This document shows positions 1-49,100 of a stretch of DNA of 64,000 nucleotides, in pieces. Origin of the DNA: Tubulanus polymorphus (taxonomy: Eukaryota > Nemertea > Palaeonemertea > Tubulaniformes > Tubulanidae); NCBI RefSeq assembly GCF_964204645.1, contig NC_134029.1:18618450-18682449 (forward strand). Direction: 5' to 3'. Positions within the stretch are counted from its first letter, which is position 1; the number at the start of each line of letters is the position of its first letter. The notes beneath the pieces are model-generated. The model ran no database searches. It saw only the letters and a program-made list of their open reading frames with translations, and was not told where the DNA came from. Both the position numbers and the translations under genes were made by a program.

Positions 1-17
1 TTATTATCTCATTGCAG

Positions 18-2703
<2,686 letters not shown>

Positions 2704-3094
2704 AGTCGACGGGATAGTCGACATAATTAGGCCTATCTAAGAGCAATCAGATTGCTCGTAGGGCCTATGGATCGTTGTTTTATTTTTGTTTGATAGATAG
2801 TTAGCAGATCACAGGCGGGAGCCGCGCATCGACACTGCATCAACCAACGTTTCTTTTTCCAAATCTTCTTTTATATGTTTTTTCTTGTTCTCCGGCATCT
2901 TATCAGGGCGTTGCGGCCGAATGGTATAGGGTTTTGGTCAGCCACTTATATTAATCCGTTTGCATAGCAATTGCTTTTCTGAAATATGATCATGTATTCT
3001 GAAATATAATTTTATATTCTGAAATATAATTTTATAATATATTCGACCAGATTATTCACTTGAAAATTGTTTTATGATTTCATGAAATTTTATA

Positions 3095-3100
3095 AATAAA
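3095..3100 (+). terminator. Candidate polyadenylation signal of the SLC7 gene
   Basis: AATAAA lies 392 nt after the SLC7 stop codon. It is the first canonical signal in this spacer. The rest of 2704-3738 shows no gene and presumably holds the 3' UTR and the metaxin promoter. Confidence 0.5.
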
Positions 3101-3738
3101 GAAATTAAAATGCTTTCTTTCGGGTTGCGCGGTAAGTTCTTCTCATTAGTGCATGCTGGATTTGCGGAAAAGGTTTCATATTCAATGGAGCAAACAACAA
3201 AATCAAACGTAGGGTACAACTTCTCGACTATACGGGCTCGTTTCGTTCTATCCTGGAAAATATCAACGAATGATTTCATTTTGTTCCTGTAGTTGATTAG
3301 ATGATGTGTCTCAACATCACGAATCGAATGTTCAGTTTTCACTTCTTGGCTGCTATGCTGTTGCCTATCCTGCAGAAGGGAGTATTTTCCCGTTATAATT
3401 GACAGTCAATTAGCGGGCCCGAAACATACGGCGTCGAGAAACGGCGGTCGCCCCGGGTACACGCCAGACGCAATTTTTTTTAATCTCCATAAGAATACCG
3501 GATCTCTTTATTGATTTTGTGAAACGAATGGATCAAAAGTTTATCCAACTTTAGTTTATCCATAGAACTATTCCGTTATAGTTCTATGGTTTAACTTACA
3601 TGATCTTTCCCCGCTTTCCAAGAACCTGGCAAGCGAGTAATTCAGACTTTCGCACTTTCTCGGTAGTAAATAGCGGAATCTTGTTACTATTGGTGGCGCC
3701 ACTAGACGGTACAAGTTTAAAAACACCGGCTAAAGGAG

Positions 3739-6700
3739 ATGGAACTTGAAGTTTGGGGATGCGATTGGGGTCTTCCCTCGGTTGACGCTGCTTGTTTGAC
3801 AGTTATGGTATATTGCTTCCAAAGATTACTCGTAACTTCGTTGGTTTAAAACCGAATAGCCTTATTACCGCCGCTTGTCACGCTTTATTTCGAGCGAATA
3901 CGGGTACAAATTCGTTCGTGTTTAGTCTGTGTTTCAGCTGTTAAGCACCCACTTCTCGACATCGTGGCCGAGATCGACTGAAAAATAACATTTTGGTAGA
4001 TTTCCCACTAGGCTTACCCGAACTTCTGGTTTTAATGCTTGAAACCGAATCATATTTTTAGGCATGTTGTAAATTTGGTGAAGTTCCTGTGAAGATCAAT
4101 CAGACCAATAATCCGTGGCGTTCTCCTTCTGGTGAATATTTCATACAAACTAAAATTTGAGACCAAGGCTTCTGATTTTGTTGAAGGGTTTTAGTTAGTT
4201 ATCTAATCAGTGGTGGTAAGCTTTTTATAATCGGATGGGCTTATTAATATACCAACTCAGTATGTGAAAATTGCTGATCGTGAAGTAGTCACTAGCTGGG
4301 TTTTCCTGAGAAAATCAGTAACCTTCTCCTAACTGTAAAGGCAATTATCTTAATAGTGCTATTTTATCAGTATCTATTATTGTAATAGAGAACCTCGTAA
4401 TACAAAGTAAGGCGCATGTCGGCACAGTATCCACTTCCTAATGTATTTACTCTTGAAAATCATTTGTTTTTCAGGTAATTTGCCAGTTTTGAGACATAAT
4501 GAGAAGGTTATATCTGGTGTAACAGAAGTATGTAACTATTTGAGGGAACAGGTTCGTGATATTATTTGAAGATTCAATTATTCAAGGGGTGACAATATAA
4601 AGATTTCACATTGTGGTCAGGCATTTTAGAAAGTCAGTCTGAATTAATACCAGAGGTCCCTGACAACAATGACTAAATTAACTAGAATGCTGAGGGACTT
4701 TGGCACTAAGTCAAACTAATTTATGGTTCCTTACTGAAAATCTTTGGGTTCGTCAAACAAGCAGAACGTATGAGAGGGGACCTACAGGCCTGCTATGCTA
4801 AATTCCTTTCAAAAACCCTTTCAAACAGTCAAATTTGCTTTATCCAGATCAGATAACCCTTTCAGCTTTGGCCAATCCATACCCTAAATGTGCTGGAGGT
4901 GATTTAAGAATTCTACCCCTGTGCGTTGTGTAACAGGCATACTGCTATACTGCATCTACACTGCTGTGCGGTGTATCATTAGTTACTTATATTTCAAAAT
5001 GTTTGAGACACATGCTGCAATCTTCCAATAGAGATTAACTAATTAATAAACAAATTGAACAAATTAAACAAAGTTAGCTAAGTCCATCTCCATCACTACA
5101 ATGCACTGCAGTGAAGTCGTTATGAAAGGGTTAAATGTTGGCGCTTTATCTGGTTTTCTCATAAACCGGATGGATTTTATAGGTTGCGAATTTTGCTAGG
5201 TCTACTAGGTTAACACGTTGTGGGTGACATGTTTTAATAGGCTTGTCATATTATTTAGGTAAATATTCTAATTGTTGAATTTGTTTGTTTAAGAATTTGA
5301 TCACTGATTATGAGTTGACAGTGAAACAGAGTTCAGAAACTTTGGCGTTCCAAGCTCTTTTGGAAGAGAAATTGCTGCCGGCTCTTGTAAGTACACACAC
5401 TAAATCAAGCGTATTATCACCAATTCATAACGTGAGATTGAGTTTCAGAAATTCATGAAATGATTTCAGATTGTTTTATATTCTATGAATACATTACTGG
5501 GATGCAAACCTCTGTTTTAGCGGTTCCTGAAACAATAATTTCAAAAAGGACAACGATTAAAACTTAATTATTTTCAGTATAATTTGTATCGCGAATGGTG
5601 CAGGCCAGCCATTAGGATTTACTATTTAGAACGTTTGATTTTGTCAAATACAATGTAATCATCTTTGCAGTGAATAATTACGCGATACATATACTGTTAT
5701 AACATTTTCTGGTATGATTTAATTTTATGAGTGAAATGTGTGACATTTTAGAATTTATGGCAGCTGGCGATGTATATTTTGGAAAATCTAACGCAGGTAT
5801 CTGAACCCAACCCTCAGACATACAATTTTTTGACCAGACTTCCCAGTGCATTAGATGCATTTGTTCAGCTGACTATTAACTAAAAATGTACCCAAAATTC
5901 CAGGCTATAGTTACACAGTTTGTGAGTTCAGAGTTAACCAAGTTAAAGCTTGGAGTAATTCAGTCTGATTACTCAAAGGTTAAAGTTAGCTCATTTTCGA
6001 TGATTAAATAAATGAACTATCAGTCAAATCTTAAATCAGAACTGTGGAACTGGGTGCAGGAATTTAATAGTGATTTCATTGCCACACTTTCAAAAAGTGG
6101 TTGTCAAGACTTCACTGTTAGTTTGTGAGACAGTGGTTGTGGACTGCAGATTGAAAACTGCGTAAATCGATTTTTGCAGTTGAGAATATGGTGGCAAGAT
6201 GACCGGAACTTCTCCGATGTTACTCGTCCATGGTTTGCTAAAGCCGTGCCTTTTCCTCAAAATTTCTACTATCCAGTTCGAAAACAGTCGAAGTGCATAA
6301 AGCAGTTTACCGAGAAAATGAGGATCAATTCGGCGTTAACGCCAGAGGATGCCGATCTGAAGGTAATGCTTATTACTGAGTGAACAGTGTGGCTGAGTGG
6401 TTAGAGCGTTCAACTCCGGGAAGCCAGGTCATGGCTTCAAACCCATACATTACCATAGTGTCCTCATGCAAAACATTGCCTCTCTCCACCCAGGAGTAAA
6501 TGGGTACCTGGCCTGATAGATGACTCCCGAGTGCCAAGTAGTTGCTCAGATGTTACTTCTAGAGTTTTAGGCTCGGGGTAATAAAACTAATTTGGAATCT
6601 TTTTGGTGATACACTACGACAAGTGTGAATTCGATTTCGGGAATTAGAAATCTATAAATCTTTTCTCGAGGGGGTGTTTCTTCATCGCCTGGAAATACCA

Positions 6701-8151
6701 ACTCGTTCTTTCACCACTTTCCTATGTTATATATCGATTGATAATTCTTATTTTCTATAACAGGTTTTTAGAGATGCCAAAGAATGTCTGAATTGTTTAT
6801 CGCACAAACTAGGTGACGGTGAATTCTTTTTGGGTAAAAAGTAAGTGTAAGATGGTCTTCTTAAAGATCTTGCTTCGTGGCGACCTAATAATTTGTGAAG
6901 TCATGAGGGATCGATTAAGCCAACGTACCTGAAAAATTTTGAGAGTAACCTATATGGAATGAATATTGAGTGTGATAAATTTCAAATGTACGTTTCGATT
7001 TTTCAGTCCCACGACATTAGATGCATTAGTCTATGGCTACCTGGCGCCACTGCTGAAAGCGCCGTTTCCGAATAACCCACTGCTAAACCATTTAGACAAC
7101 TGTGACAATTTAACCTTGTTCTGTTCGCGGATATCGCAAAGATACTTTCCTATCGAAATCAAAGGTAAATCTAGAACATTGAGGTTGATTGTTTGTTGAT
7201 TATTCATGTATTTGGATAGTGTAATACGAATTAGATTCATTAAGTATTATGCAGGGAAACAGGAGACAGAAACATGTTTCTGAGCATCTGTCTTCCTGTG
7301 TGGTGTGCATTTACGAGAAACATGGTTTCGCGAAAGAATGTTTCTAAGATCAAACATGTTTAGTTTCTGTGTTTCTCTGCATGGTGTGTGTCGGGCTTTA
7401 GTATCGAATGAAATGATAGATGGTGAGTAATTACATGGTTCCCACTGTACAGTATCGGGAAATTGGGAAAAACTTGGGAATTTTGAGATAATATTCCCAG
7501 TTTGGAAATATTTGGGATTTTGAGAAATCTTCCTCTAATCGGGGAAATATTTGGGAAATTCATTAACATTTCACGCATTGCATTTGCCAAGGGCAACTTT
7601 CTTCGGCAATTTCTCTTGAAAATCACCTTTACCAACCAGTCACCACTAAAATGTTGATGATGAAGTATGATGGTATCAGTTCATATTTACGAAGGCCCCA
7701 TTTTGCATTTGGGAATTTCTGATTCAAGCAACTGTGAGAACCATCTAATTATTAAAAATAAACTGGTTTAAACTGTTCTATGAGGAATACGGAATGATTG
7801 ACATTATTCTATTATATTCATGTGGACTGCAGATTTAATATGCCTTGGATAGGATCAAAATTCGGAATTAGCATTTTTTACATGTACCCGTATTATCGTC
7901 TGCTTTTAGAATCTGAAGCTATTCGCGACGAGAAAGCGAAAGAAAACAAAGAGGACATCATGGAATTCCCTCACAAATATCGTAACATCGTACTCGCCGG
8001 TTTAGTGGCTGTGACGGCGATGGTTGGTTTTGCATTTATGACCGGCATGGTTCAAATAATCGAACTGGATGACGATACTACTGACTACGTTTACGATAAA
8101 GACCATATGAATATTGACGAGGAACGGGATACCAAGCATTCCAGGAATTGA
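3739..8151 (+). CDS. MTX1: Metaxin-1/3, mitochondrial outer-membrane import factor
   Basis: Eight exons join in phase: 3739-3807, 4062-4131, 4475-4551, 5294-5386, 6180-6362, 6764-6840, 7007-7164, 7910-8151. They total 969 nt and encode 322 residues, the usual metaxin length. The start MELEVWGCDWGLPSVD is the metaxin N-terminus. The thioredoxin-like GST_N part (NNPWRSPSGNLPVL) is followed by the GST_C part (SETLAFQALLEEKLLPAL, then the VTRPWFAKAVPFPQNF region). One hydrophobic helix at about residues 268-293 is the C-terminal outer-membrane anchor, followed by an unusually acidic tail. Family knowledge: metaxins work with SAM50 in beta-barrel assembly and, in animals, in mitochondrial transport adaptors. 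Vertebrates have MTX1 and MTX3, and the two cannot be separated here. Confidence 0.95.
6382..6625 (+). mobile_element. tRNA-derived SINE in metaxin intron 5
   Basis: It starts just after the exon-5 donor. The A box TGGCTGAGTGG is followed about 40 nt later by a B-box-like GGCTTCAAACC, the layout of a tRNA-like RNA polymerase III promoter. Downstream lies CACCCAGGAGTAAATGGGTA, a type of central motif I associate with invertebrate tRNA-SINEs (from memory, not searched). The tRNA-like head is too degenerate to be a tRNA gene. Confidence 0.65.
7240..7395. mobile_element. GAAACA-rich inverted-repeat element, family G copy
   Basis: Complementary GAAACA/TGTTTC blocks run through the segment, which ends in a TGTGTGTCGGGCTTTAG-like tail. 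Similar segments lie at 11574-11714 and 13717-13875. Boundaries are approximate. Confidence 0.45.
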
Positions 8152-10435
8152 AAATAAGCAGTTTAATTTGTATATGAAGTTTGTTAAATAATATTGAAAT
8201 CGTCAAATCTAAGATAATATTGAAAAATGCAGAAATTCGTTGAATTTGTTTTTGTAAGCAGAAACTGTCAGCCGAGTTCGACCCATGAAAACCTGTCTTC
8301 ATTCGATGGGTTGCTGGTACATCTTAAAGGTGTCGATGCCTCAACTCATTCGAAACAAATAGTGGGCAATCCAGGAATCCTGTAGCTGTACGATGCCCAT
8401 GCTCCTCATAACTACACAGCTCAAATATGAGCACAACGAGAGGAAACCAGGGCCAAAAACTGACTGATTCGCCAAGAATACATGTAGTACTAGTCTACGC
8501 GTCGTACGATACTGTCGCCACTACATGTATTTTGATACAGTAGACCCTGATAGTATATCCAAGATTGGATTGGACGCATCAAATATGATGCCTTGGTGAG
8601 CATTTTATGTAGAACTGACGAGTAAATATTATGTTTCACTTTGATGGGTAAAAATTAAAAGTTTGGCTATCTGAATTCTGGTATGAAAGTTTGACGAGTA
8701 AATCTATGTTTCATTTCGACAGTAAGCCTATAACTATGCTAAATGCCTTACTCTTCACTCAAGTATGGATTTATCTTGAAAAACCTCTCTATAGTGAACT
8801 GATATGTGACCGCCAGCAACAAGGGGTCACTATTGGAAGTGGTCACTTTAGGGAAGAATATGCGATTGCGAGCAAAGTTCCAGTCCAAGGACGGGTGTGA
8901 ATAGTTGACTAGGGTTAATCAAATAATGATATAAATATTAATAACGTCTGGGGAAACAAATAACAAATGAAAATAATGATTTAATGTGAAGAGTTGGTTT
9001 TAACGAAGAAAAAAAGGAATGTAAATAGCTTAGTCTAAGGGAATAATTCAGAAACATGATTCAGAAACTTGGTATGTAGTGTTGGTGGTTGGAAATATAT
9101 TTCTAGTCGGAGAGTGGTTAATGGAGCTTGCAGATTCTGTAGAAACCACACTAAATTTGGTAGGGAGAGATCACGTGGTTGAAACTTGGTAGAGGGAGAG
9201 AGTAGTTTAGTTGGGAAACGAGTAGAGAGAACGGAGTTCGAATTTTGGCAGCCACCAGTACAGTTGATAGCAGATCCCATGAGATTGCCTAGTTGTTAGC
9301 TTATTTTTTGGAGAAGTTCATCTTTAGAGGCAATCGATCAGTGTCACCTCACGTGCGTAAAAATAATAATTCAATAAGACCCGTGAATACTGTTATATGT
9401 TATCATTCATCGAATGAATGGAGAAATAGATGTAGCCCACGTACACTTTTGGAAATGGTTGTAGCTTGATGAAAGCGTGTAAAAATTGAATTGGAAATTG
9501 TATTAACCATAGGTCAGACTTTACTAAGCCGGTAAATTGCACATGTAGTTACAACAGCGTTGTCTTACAGCCGTCTCGTGTAAAATCTGACAAATTAAAA
9601 AAACAATCATGTCTGGTTGAAGATCACAACGTTGTCCATTTTCATATGATTTGGTCGTTCATCTTTCCATCGGGTCAACCATCAAGTGAAACCGCGTACT
9701 GCTTACAGACTTATTGTCCCAACGTCCCCGAGTAGGCGGGGTTTTCCGTCGAATTGAGATGACCCTTTCCTTAAGTTAACGTGTATATAATATTCCAAAA
9801 GGCATATAAAGGTTTACTTTTTCTATCTTATCGGTATTCTACATATGTTTGTTATTCTATTATGGTGGGTACCTTTTCATGCCGACAATTTCAGTCCGGA
9901 TACGTTATTTGATGAATCATGGGCCATAAAACGAATTCGGTAGTCCATGGTATAGTTGCCTTTATCTGCGATATCGATTTTGAAGTATCAAAGAGATATT
10001 CTTAAAATCTATTCAATCCTAAGTTTACTTCATAAAAAAGTACAATACAGATACATCTCAATTAAATGTAAATAATTGTATTTATGTATATAAATGAAAG
10101 AAGTTACACGAATGTATATTTATACACTATGGAATACAGTGCAGAAAAAGGACAAAAGGGTATACAGTCACCCCAAGGGGTATATACAGTGTACTTTGAA
10201 TTGAAAAAAGCCTGATACCCGCGGCGGAATAACGTATTAAATCGAGAATAACAGTAAAATGTATTACGCGCCGGTCTAGTGGCTGTGACAGTGATTTCTA
10301 GTTTCGACATTAATACAGTATATTAAGATAATGATTTAGTCGTGACGATACTTGTTTATCAAGATCAGATTTGACACGTCAGCTATTACCGCGTCAAAAC
10401 TACATAACACACATATCTCATATGGATCGAGTTCC

Positions 10436-10563
10436 ACAGTTTTGAGTTTGAGAGCTTGGAGGAATTATTTGGTTAGAGTTAACTCTTGAGTTGAATAACT
10501 AGTTCGTTTTCGACGAGTTTGACTCTTAGTCGAATCTTAACTCATAGTTGTGGAACTGGGTCT
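10436..10563. mobile_element. Short palindromic element, family F copy 1
   Basis: The ends are GATCGAGTTCCACAGT and its near-complement at TTGTGGAACTGGGTC. Related elements lie at 27557-27634 and 42595-42736. A segment at about 5925-6060 also ends in CTGTGGAACTGGGT. Non-coding. Confidence 0.55.
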
Positions 10564-10716
10564 TGATTTCGATAAGCGCATTGTGTATATTTTTGTAAAT
10601 TTGCTGTTTTAGTTTTTAACAGGAAGAATATGAAACTTATGGTCGAATTTGATGTTACTATTTTGAGATAATATCTGTCATTTATAATATTGTGCGTGTA
10701 CATATAATACATCAGA

Positions 10717-10816
10717 GTGCGGCCTTTTAGACTGGTATTAACTTTAACCCGGGGTCAACTCAATTGAAATTGAATTGAATTAACCTCTGGGTTAAAGGTT
10801 ACACCAGTAAGGCCAC
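10717..10816. mobile_element. Short palindromic element, family E copy 1
   Basis: Arms starting GTGCGGCCTTTTAGACTGGT and ending ACACCAGTAAGGCCAC can fold on each other through TTTAACCC/GGGTTAAA. A second copy is at 18826-18931. Confidence 0.55.
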
Positions 10817-10821
10817 AAATT

Positions 10822-11415
10822 GCTAGTTTCTTATCAGTTTCATTTTCCGCGCGCGTCAAAAGAATGTTCGTTGGTTGGTAAAAAATAGAAATAGAAATGC
10901 GCATTAACTGATTGCAATTAACTGATATCAATCTCAGTGTAGAGTTAACAAATAAAAACCCACAGTTAGATCTGTAAAAACAGATAATTTTCCTTACAAT
11001 TTCGAGGCTTTAACTAAGCCTCATCATCAGAGGATCAAAAACAAAAAAAAAAACAAAATGCGCATCCCGCATGCAGAAATCTGTTGTTGTTCCTTTTTTA
11101 AAACATTCCCGCACGCATCCCGATAACCTAATCACACTTTTTAGCGACCTCATTTTTATGTTTTTTCTTTCACGGTCGTTTTCCCATAGTTTCAGTGGCA
11201 GGTGAGTATTTCGGTTACGAAGTGGACTCAATCCCGATTCAAGGTGATTAACGCCTAAATTTTCCCATTGAAAAAAAATTGAAAAATAGTAGCCCTCGTC
11301 ACTTTTGGAATTTGGAATAAGGCTTTTTATTTCTATATCTTTAAAAAAAAGCGAGGTAAAAATAAAAACCTGCCGCCCTCGTCACTTTTCCAAAAATGGC
11401 TGATGAGAAACAAGG
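10822..11415. mobile_element. MITE family A, copy 2, carrying a nested insertion
   Basis: It matches copy 1 (340-753) over nearly its whole length, including the right TIR CTGATGAGAAACAAG at 11400-11414. It is interrupted at 10905-11055 by an unrelated A-tailed insertion flanked by a 10-bp target duplication. Confidence 0.72.
10905..11055. mobile_element. Nested retroposon fragment with A-rich end and target-site duplication
   Basis: AAATGCGCAT occurs at 10895-10904 and again at 11056-11065, bracketing 151 bp absent from MITE copy 1. The insert ends in an A-rich run. On the minus strand it contains CTGATGA, a stem-loop with 7-bp arms GAGGCTT/AAGCCTC, then GAAA, resembling the core of a hammerhead ribozyme or a Penelope-like element end. 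Confidence 0.6.
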
Positions 11416-11573
11416 GTATTTCTTTGCGTGGCCAAATTTGCGGTAATGCTTTAGCCCAATTGGTGTGTAGATTCTTTGCCAAACGTGGAAACCCCAGCTG
11501 CCGCAATAGAGTGTTTCAGGGGTTTTGAATTTTCTGTAGATCAAAGTCCTTTATCAAATATTGTTAAGCTCAT

Positions 11574-11714
11574 CGCACACGACGCACAGAAACACTAAAA
11601 CGAACATATGTTCTCGGAAACATGAGTGTTATCCGTGTAGACCATGTGGATACAGGGAAACATTCAGAAACACGGTTCTGCCTCCTGTTTCCGTGTTTCC
11701 TTGCGTCGTCTGCG
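11574..11714. mobile_element. Inverted-repeat element, family G copy
   Basis: The left end CGCACACGACGCACAGAAAC and the right end GTTTCCTTGCGTCGTCTGCG are near-complementary over about 22 bp. Non-coding. Related sequence lies at 7240-7395 and 13717-13875. Confidence 0.6.
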
Positions 11715-11823
11715 TTTGGGCTTAAGAAACAATGTGTCCGTAAATCAGATACCCACTGTGCCCAGCCGTGTGACAGTCTGAGTTTGATAATATATAATCT
11801 TTCTCGGTTTTTTATTTGAATAG

Positions 11824-11976
11824 GATCGTGTTTTTGTTTTGAATAATAACAACAAACATTGCGAGACTTTGTAACAATTAGAAATACACGTTTTAGATTA
11901 GATCTCGTTTTTCTAATAATACCAAAAATTGTGAGACTTCGTAACAATATTCGAAATACACGTTTGAGATTAAATT
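11824..11976. repeat. Two diverged 75-bp tandem units upstream of Nav2
   Basis: Units 11824-11900 and 11901-11976 share blocks such as GAGACTTYGTAACAAT and GAAATACACGTTT. They lie about 0.9-1.0 kb upstream of the Nav2 start codon. Confidence 0.7.
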
Positions 11977-11993
11977 TCGTGCACGAACTGCGC

Positions 11994-12013
11994 GAATTTC
12001 AGTACTGAAATTC
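11994..12013. promoter_or_regulatory. Perfect 20-bp palindrome upstream of Nav2
   Basis: GAATTTCAGTACTGAAATTC is self-complementary over all 20 bases. It lies 0.86 kb upstream of the start codon. A dimeric factor could bind it, but no specific factor is recognised. Confidence 0.35.
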
Positions 12014-12869
12014 TTAGAACTAGAGCCATTAAACAGGACTCTCCGTGGAGTACTGCCATCTAGACGACGGATATAAACCGTTTCCACGCTCGAAACTAGC
12101 TCTCTGAAATAGTCTCGCGCCAGTGATGATTTATTGTGCTGGCGGTATGGCTATAGGCATTCGGTGACACAGCGCGGTAAACAATACTTGTGTACTGCTC
12201 GTTGCTAACAGCGCACAATAACGCTATTATAAAATGTTCCCGTGGACATACGACGGATTAAGATCGGACTGGAATTAAGCGTTGGTTGACCGTGTGCGCG
12301 TTAGTTACGTTAAATAAATCCACCTATTATAACGAAATCATATTTTACACGCGCGGACGCGACATACATTCTTCGCAATTTGACCGCGGAACGGTCGATC
12401 TCTCCCGACGCGGATTCGGACGGCAACGGCGCGCAGCGATTGTATAATTCAAGTTCCCCATCTGCGGAAGAGAAGAGCCGAACCCGATAAATACGTGATT
12501 TGATTGATGGAGCGCGGAGCGCGCAGGAATTTAATATCGACAGAACGCCCAACGTCGTCTGCCGAGGAAGTACGCGTTGATATACGAGTCGCGTGAAAAA
12601 CGGAAAAACAAGTGACAGCCAAGCACAATTACAAGCATCCGTATCAATATTTGATTCGTTTGCGTGTAGCTTTATTTGTTAGATTAATGTGCGCTCATTA
12701 AGCTTTCAATTTTAGTACTAGTATATATATATATATATATAAGTACAGTATTTGGTTTGTGATTATTATTATTACCATGCATTATTGCTAGGTAATGGAC
12801 GCGCGTAGTGGAGGACAATATGGAGATTAGTTTTCGTGTTCTGGTTGAGTTTAGTTCGGATTTATCACG

Positions 12870-46170
<33,301 letters not shown>

Positions 46171-49100
46171 GAAAATACCGTAGTCAGTTGCTGAGATGTA
46201 GTCTGATTTCCTATGCGCTCGTCCATTTCCTATGCGGGGAACGAAGCTTGACATTGATTCCCGCCATTGAATCCGTCCCAAAGATGAAAATATTTACACG
46301 CAATTCGTTATCATGTACGTTTTATATAATATACTATGTTATGTTTGTAAAGAATTTTTAATTTTAAGATTTTCCTTAGGGATGTTTTCGACATGAATGA
46401 CAAAATTGTTAGAAATCTTGGGAAAAGTGGTTTTTCTCTTGTTGAGTACCAAACGGCGAACTTGGCCCGATTTGCAGCCATAGGTGTGTATGACTATAGA
46501 ATCGCCGTGCCTTGATAACTGATAGCGCTTATCTGTGATACAAAAAACAACATTTCAAACATAATGCAGAGTTACGGCTATAACTGTGATCATTGAAACC
46601 TTGGGGTTTGCATATTCGGAACAATACGCCGGTTCTAGCGAATAATAATGTTTAACTACTTCTCTTTTTGTGTGCACGTGAAATTCATTATGTTTCGTCG
46701 TTACTTAAAAAAAAGATGTGTATTTCGACGACGATTTCTATCGAAAACGATAACTCCTCGTGTACGCATACGGTTTGTCCTAACAACATACCTATTCATC
46801 ATGGTTGTTCGTTTATTTTGTTGTGGTCTTTTTCTACTGTTGTTGTGCGACCGTTCGATACGTGAAATGTATACATATATATTCCGTCCCAAATGTTCTA
46901 AAATCTAAAAAATCCTCCACGGAGTAAAACTTTTTTTCGAGAGATGCACTCGTCTGAGAGTGTTCGGTTTATTGCCAGCGATATGATCCAAGAATCGAAG
47001 ATATCCTAACGATTAAAGTTATTTTCAAAAATCAACACAACTTGTTTCAGAAATTGGACAGCTCGAAAGCCCGTTGGTTGTGGGTAATTTAGTAGAGATG
47101 ATAACCTACGGAGATAATGATTCGTAATCGAATTTCTGTAGGTTTTCTCCAAATATTCCTCTCTCCACTAGCAATATGCGAATGAATAAACTGCTGAAAT
47201 ATTCAACTGCTCAACTGTTAGATAATGATGATAATAAGTAGCTTTATCGTTAATATTGTCGCTGTTTTATAAATAGTAAATAAATATGTTGAAAATCAAG
47301 ACGCGGTGCTATTGATCGGCGCTGATAATATAGACGTACTCTATAATTAAGCAAGTAGATAACGGTTAAATATGTTTCGTTTCTTGTGTTTCTTGTGCTA
47401 ATAGCAATCGGTTTTATCAGTAAATGGGTAATATTTGGCATTCAGCGAAAATAAATCGACAAACAAACAGGCAATGGGTGGGAGACTGCTCTTTGACTCT
47501 GATTCGGATAACAGGGCCGGGCGGGTCCAGGGGGATTCTGGGGTGTCTGGAATCCTCTCTCTGAAAAAGATTTCTTTTTCATTTAACACAACTATTCCAA
47601 ATCCAACTGAAAAAAAATCAGTAGTAAGTCCTACGCCAATGAATGTTAAATGTTACTGGTTAAACATGGTTAAATGCAGGAAAATCCATCTGCAGGCTTC
47701 TACTTTTTAGACCCCCTTTGGCGCTGGCAGTTGCTAAACACAGCCGATTGAATTTACATTGGAATCCCCCATCTCTAATCCTGGATCCACCTCTGGCGAA
47801 AGATATCCGAGATAATTCCCCAAATTCATCCTAGAAATTCATATATGTAGCCAATTCGGTGGTACATTTCGAAAACTTATTTGACGCAAACTGGTTTTCT
47901 AGTCCCTAGCCACCACAAATGCGAAGCACCTACGTTATCATGCAAACTTTGCTTATTTAGCTGTTCATTCATAATATAACCTTGATATATGAAAAGAAGA
48001 ATATCAAGATGCTGATGAAGTTACTATGCAAGATAAAGACCTGCTGCGTACAAGTATTAAGCACTAATAGGGCTGGTCGCACTTCAGGTCATGACTAACA
48101 TACGTCAAAAAGAGGACCTGTCTTAATTCTTTTGGACACAAACTTGACAGTGCGTGGACGGGTCTTACCAGATGAATAGTCTTATTGTAAAACTAAGCAA
48201 TTACTTGATCTACATTCGTTTCAGAAATTATGATTATCATCATTAACGGTTTGGTTATTTCTTGTTGAATTCTCTAGTTTATATTTGTGTCTAGTCATGT
48301 AGAGAGTTTAGTGCGGTATCGAATACTCCTAGAGAAGAATTTTATTTTCTTGATGACAAAGCAAATGACATAAACAAACACGAATTAACTTCATCATCAT
48401 TATGGTATACATGATACATTTGTTATTGTAAATAAAACTTCATAATTATGATTTCCATAAAGATAGTTCGTCAACATTCTTTTTTTCACGCAGGCTTTTG
48501 CTTTGAATTCTGTACCAAGACATCATTCCTCATAAGCTATAAAAGCGGAACTCATTCATCCCAACCAGTTTGCGCAAAATATATATTTAGTTATGTAACT
48601 TGGTATTTACGCAGAGGAATAGATTTTTTCTTGTAAAGATAACAATTTATTTGGGTCTAGGGTCTAATATCGCTCGAAATCCTCAAAATCCCAGTAGATT
48701 CTTGAAGTTGGTAGTAGATGGCGTGTGTGTGTACAGCGTATAGATTACCTAACTCTAAGTATGACTGACCTGGACGAGCGCAGGAAAGCTTGCATTGTTA
48801 ACCGTGGAAAGTAAGCTGTGGTTCGGCGTAAATAGGCGCTGGAAAAAGCTTAGTTAACTACGATTTCGTGTGGCTTCTTATTTTAAGTTAAGTTGTTTAA
48901 GTTTAAGTTTAAGTTAGTTTAAGTTGGTTAGACTAACCACGGATAAGCCACTAACAACGGTAAGGTTAACGAGGTTTCCTGCGCCCGCCTCGACTGTTAC
49001 AGCGTTGGGGTGACGTGTTTGACTTCGACCCAATCTGCACCCGATGAGATTCGATCACCGCGGACCAGATTCTTGTTAAGCATAGTATGGTCTGGGAATA

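Larger units (their letters stand above)
8152..12869. other. Spacer between metaxin and the Nav2 gene
   Basis: No protein-coding exon was recognised. The first part should be metaxin 3' UTR, although no clear AATAAA stands out. From about 10.4 kb the spacer is packed with inverted-repeat elements, listed separately. The last kilobase, with a 75-bp tandem duplication and a 20-bp palindrome, should contain the Nav2 promoter and 5' UTR. A short (TA)n run lies at about 12721-12741. Confidence 0.6.
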
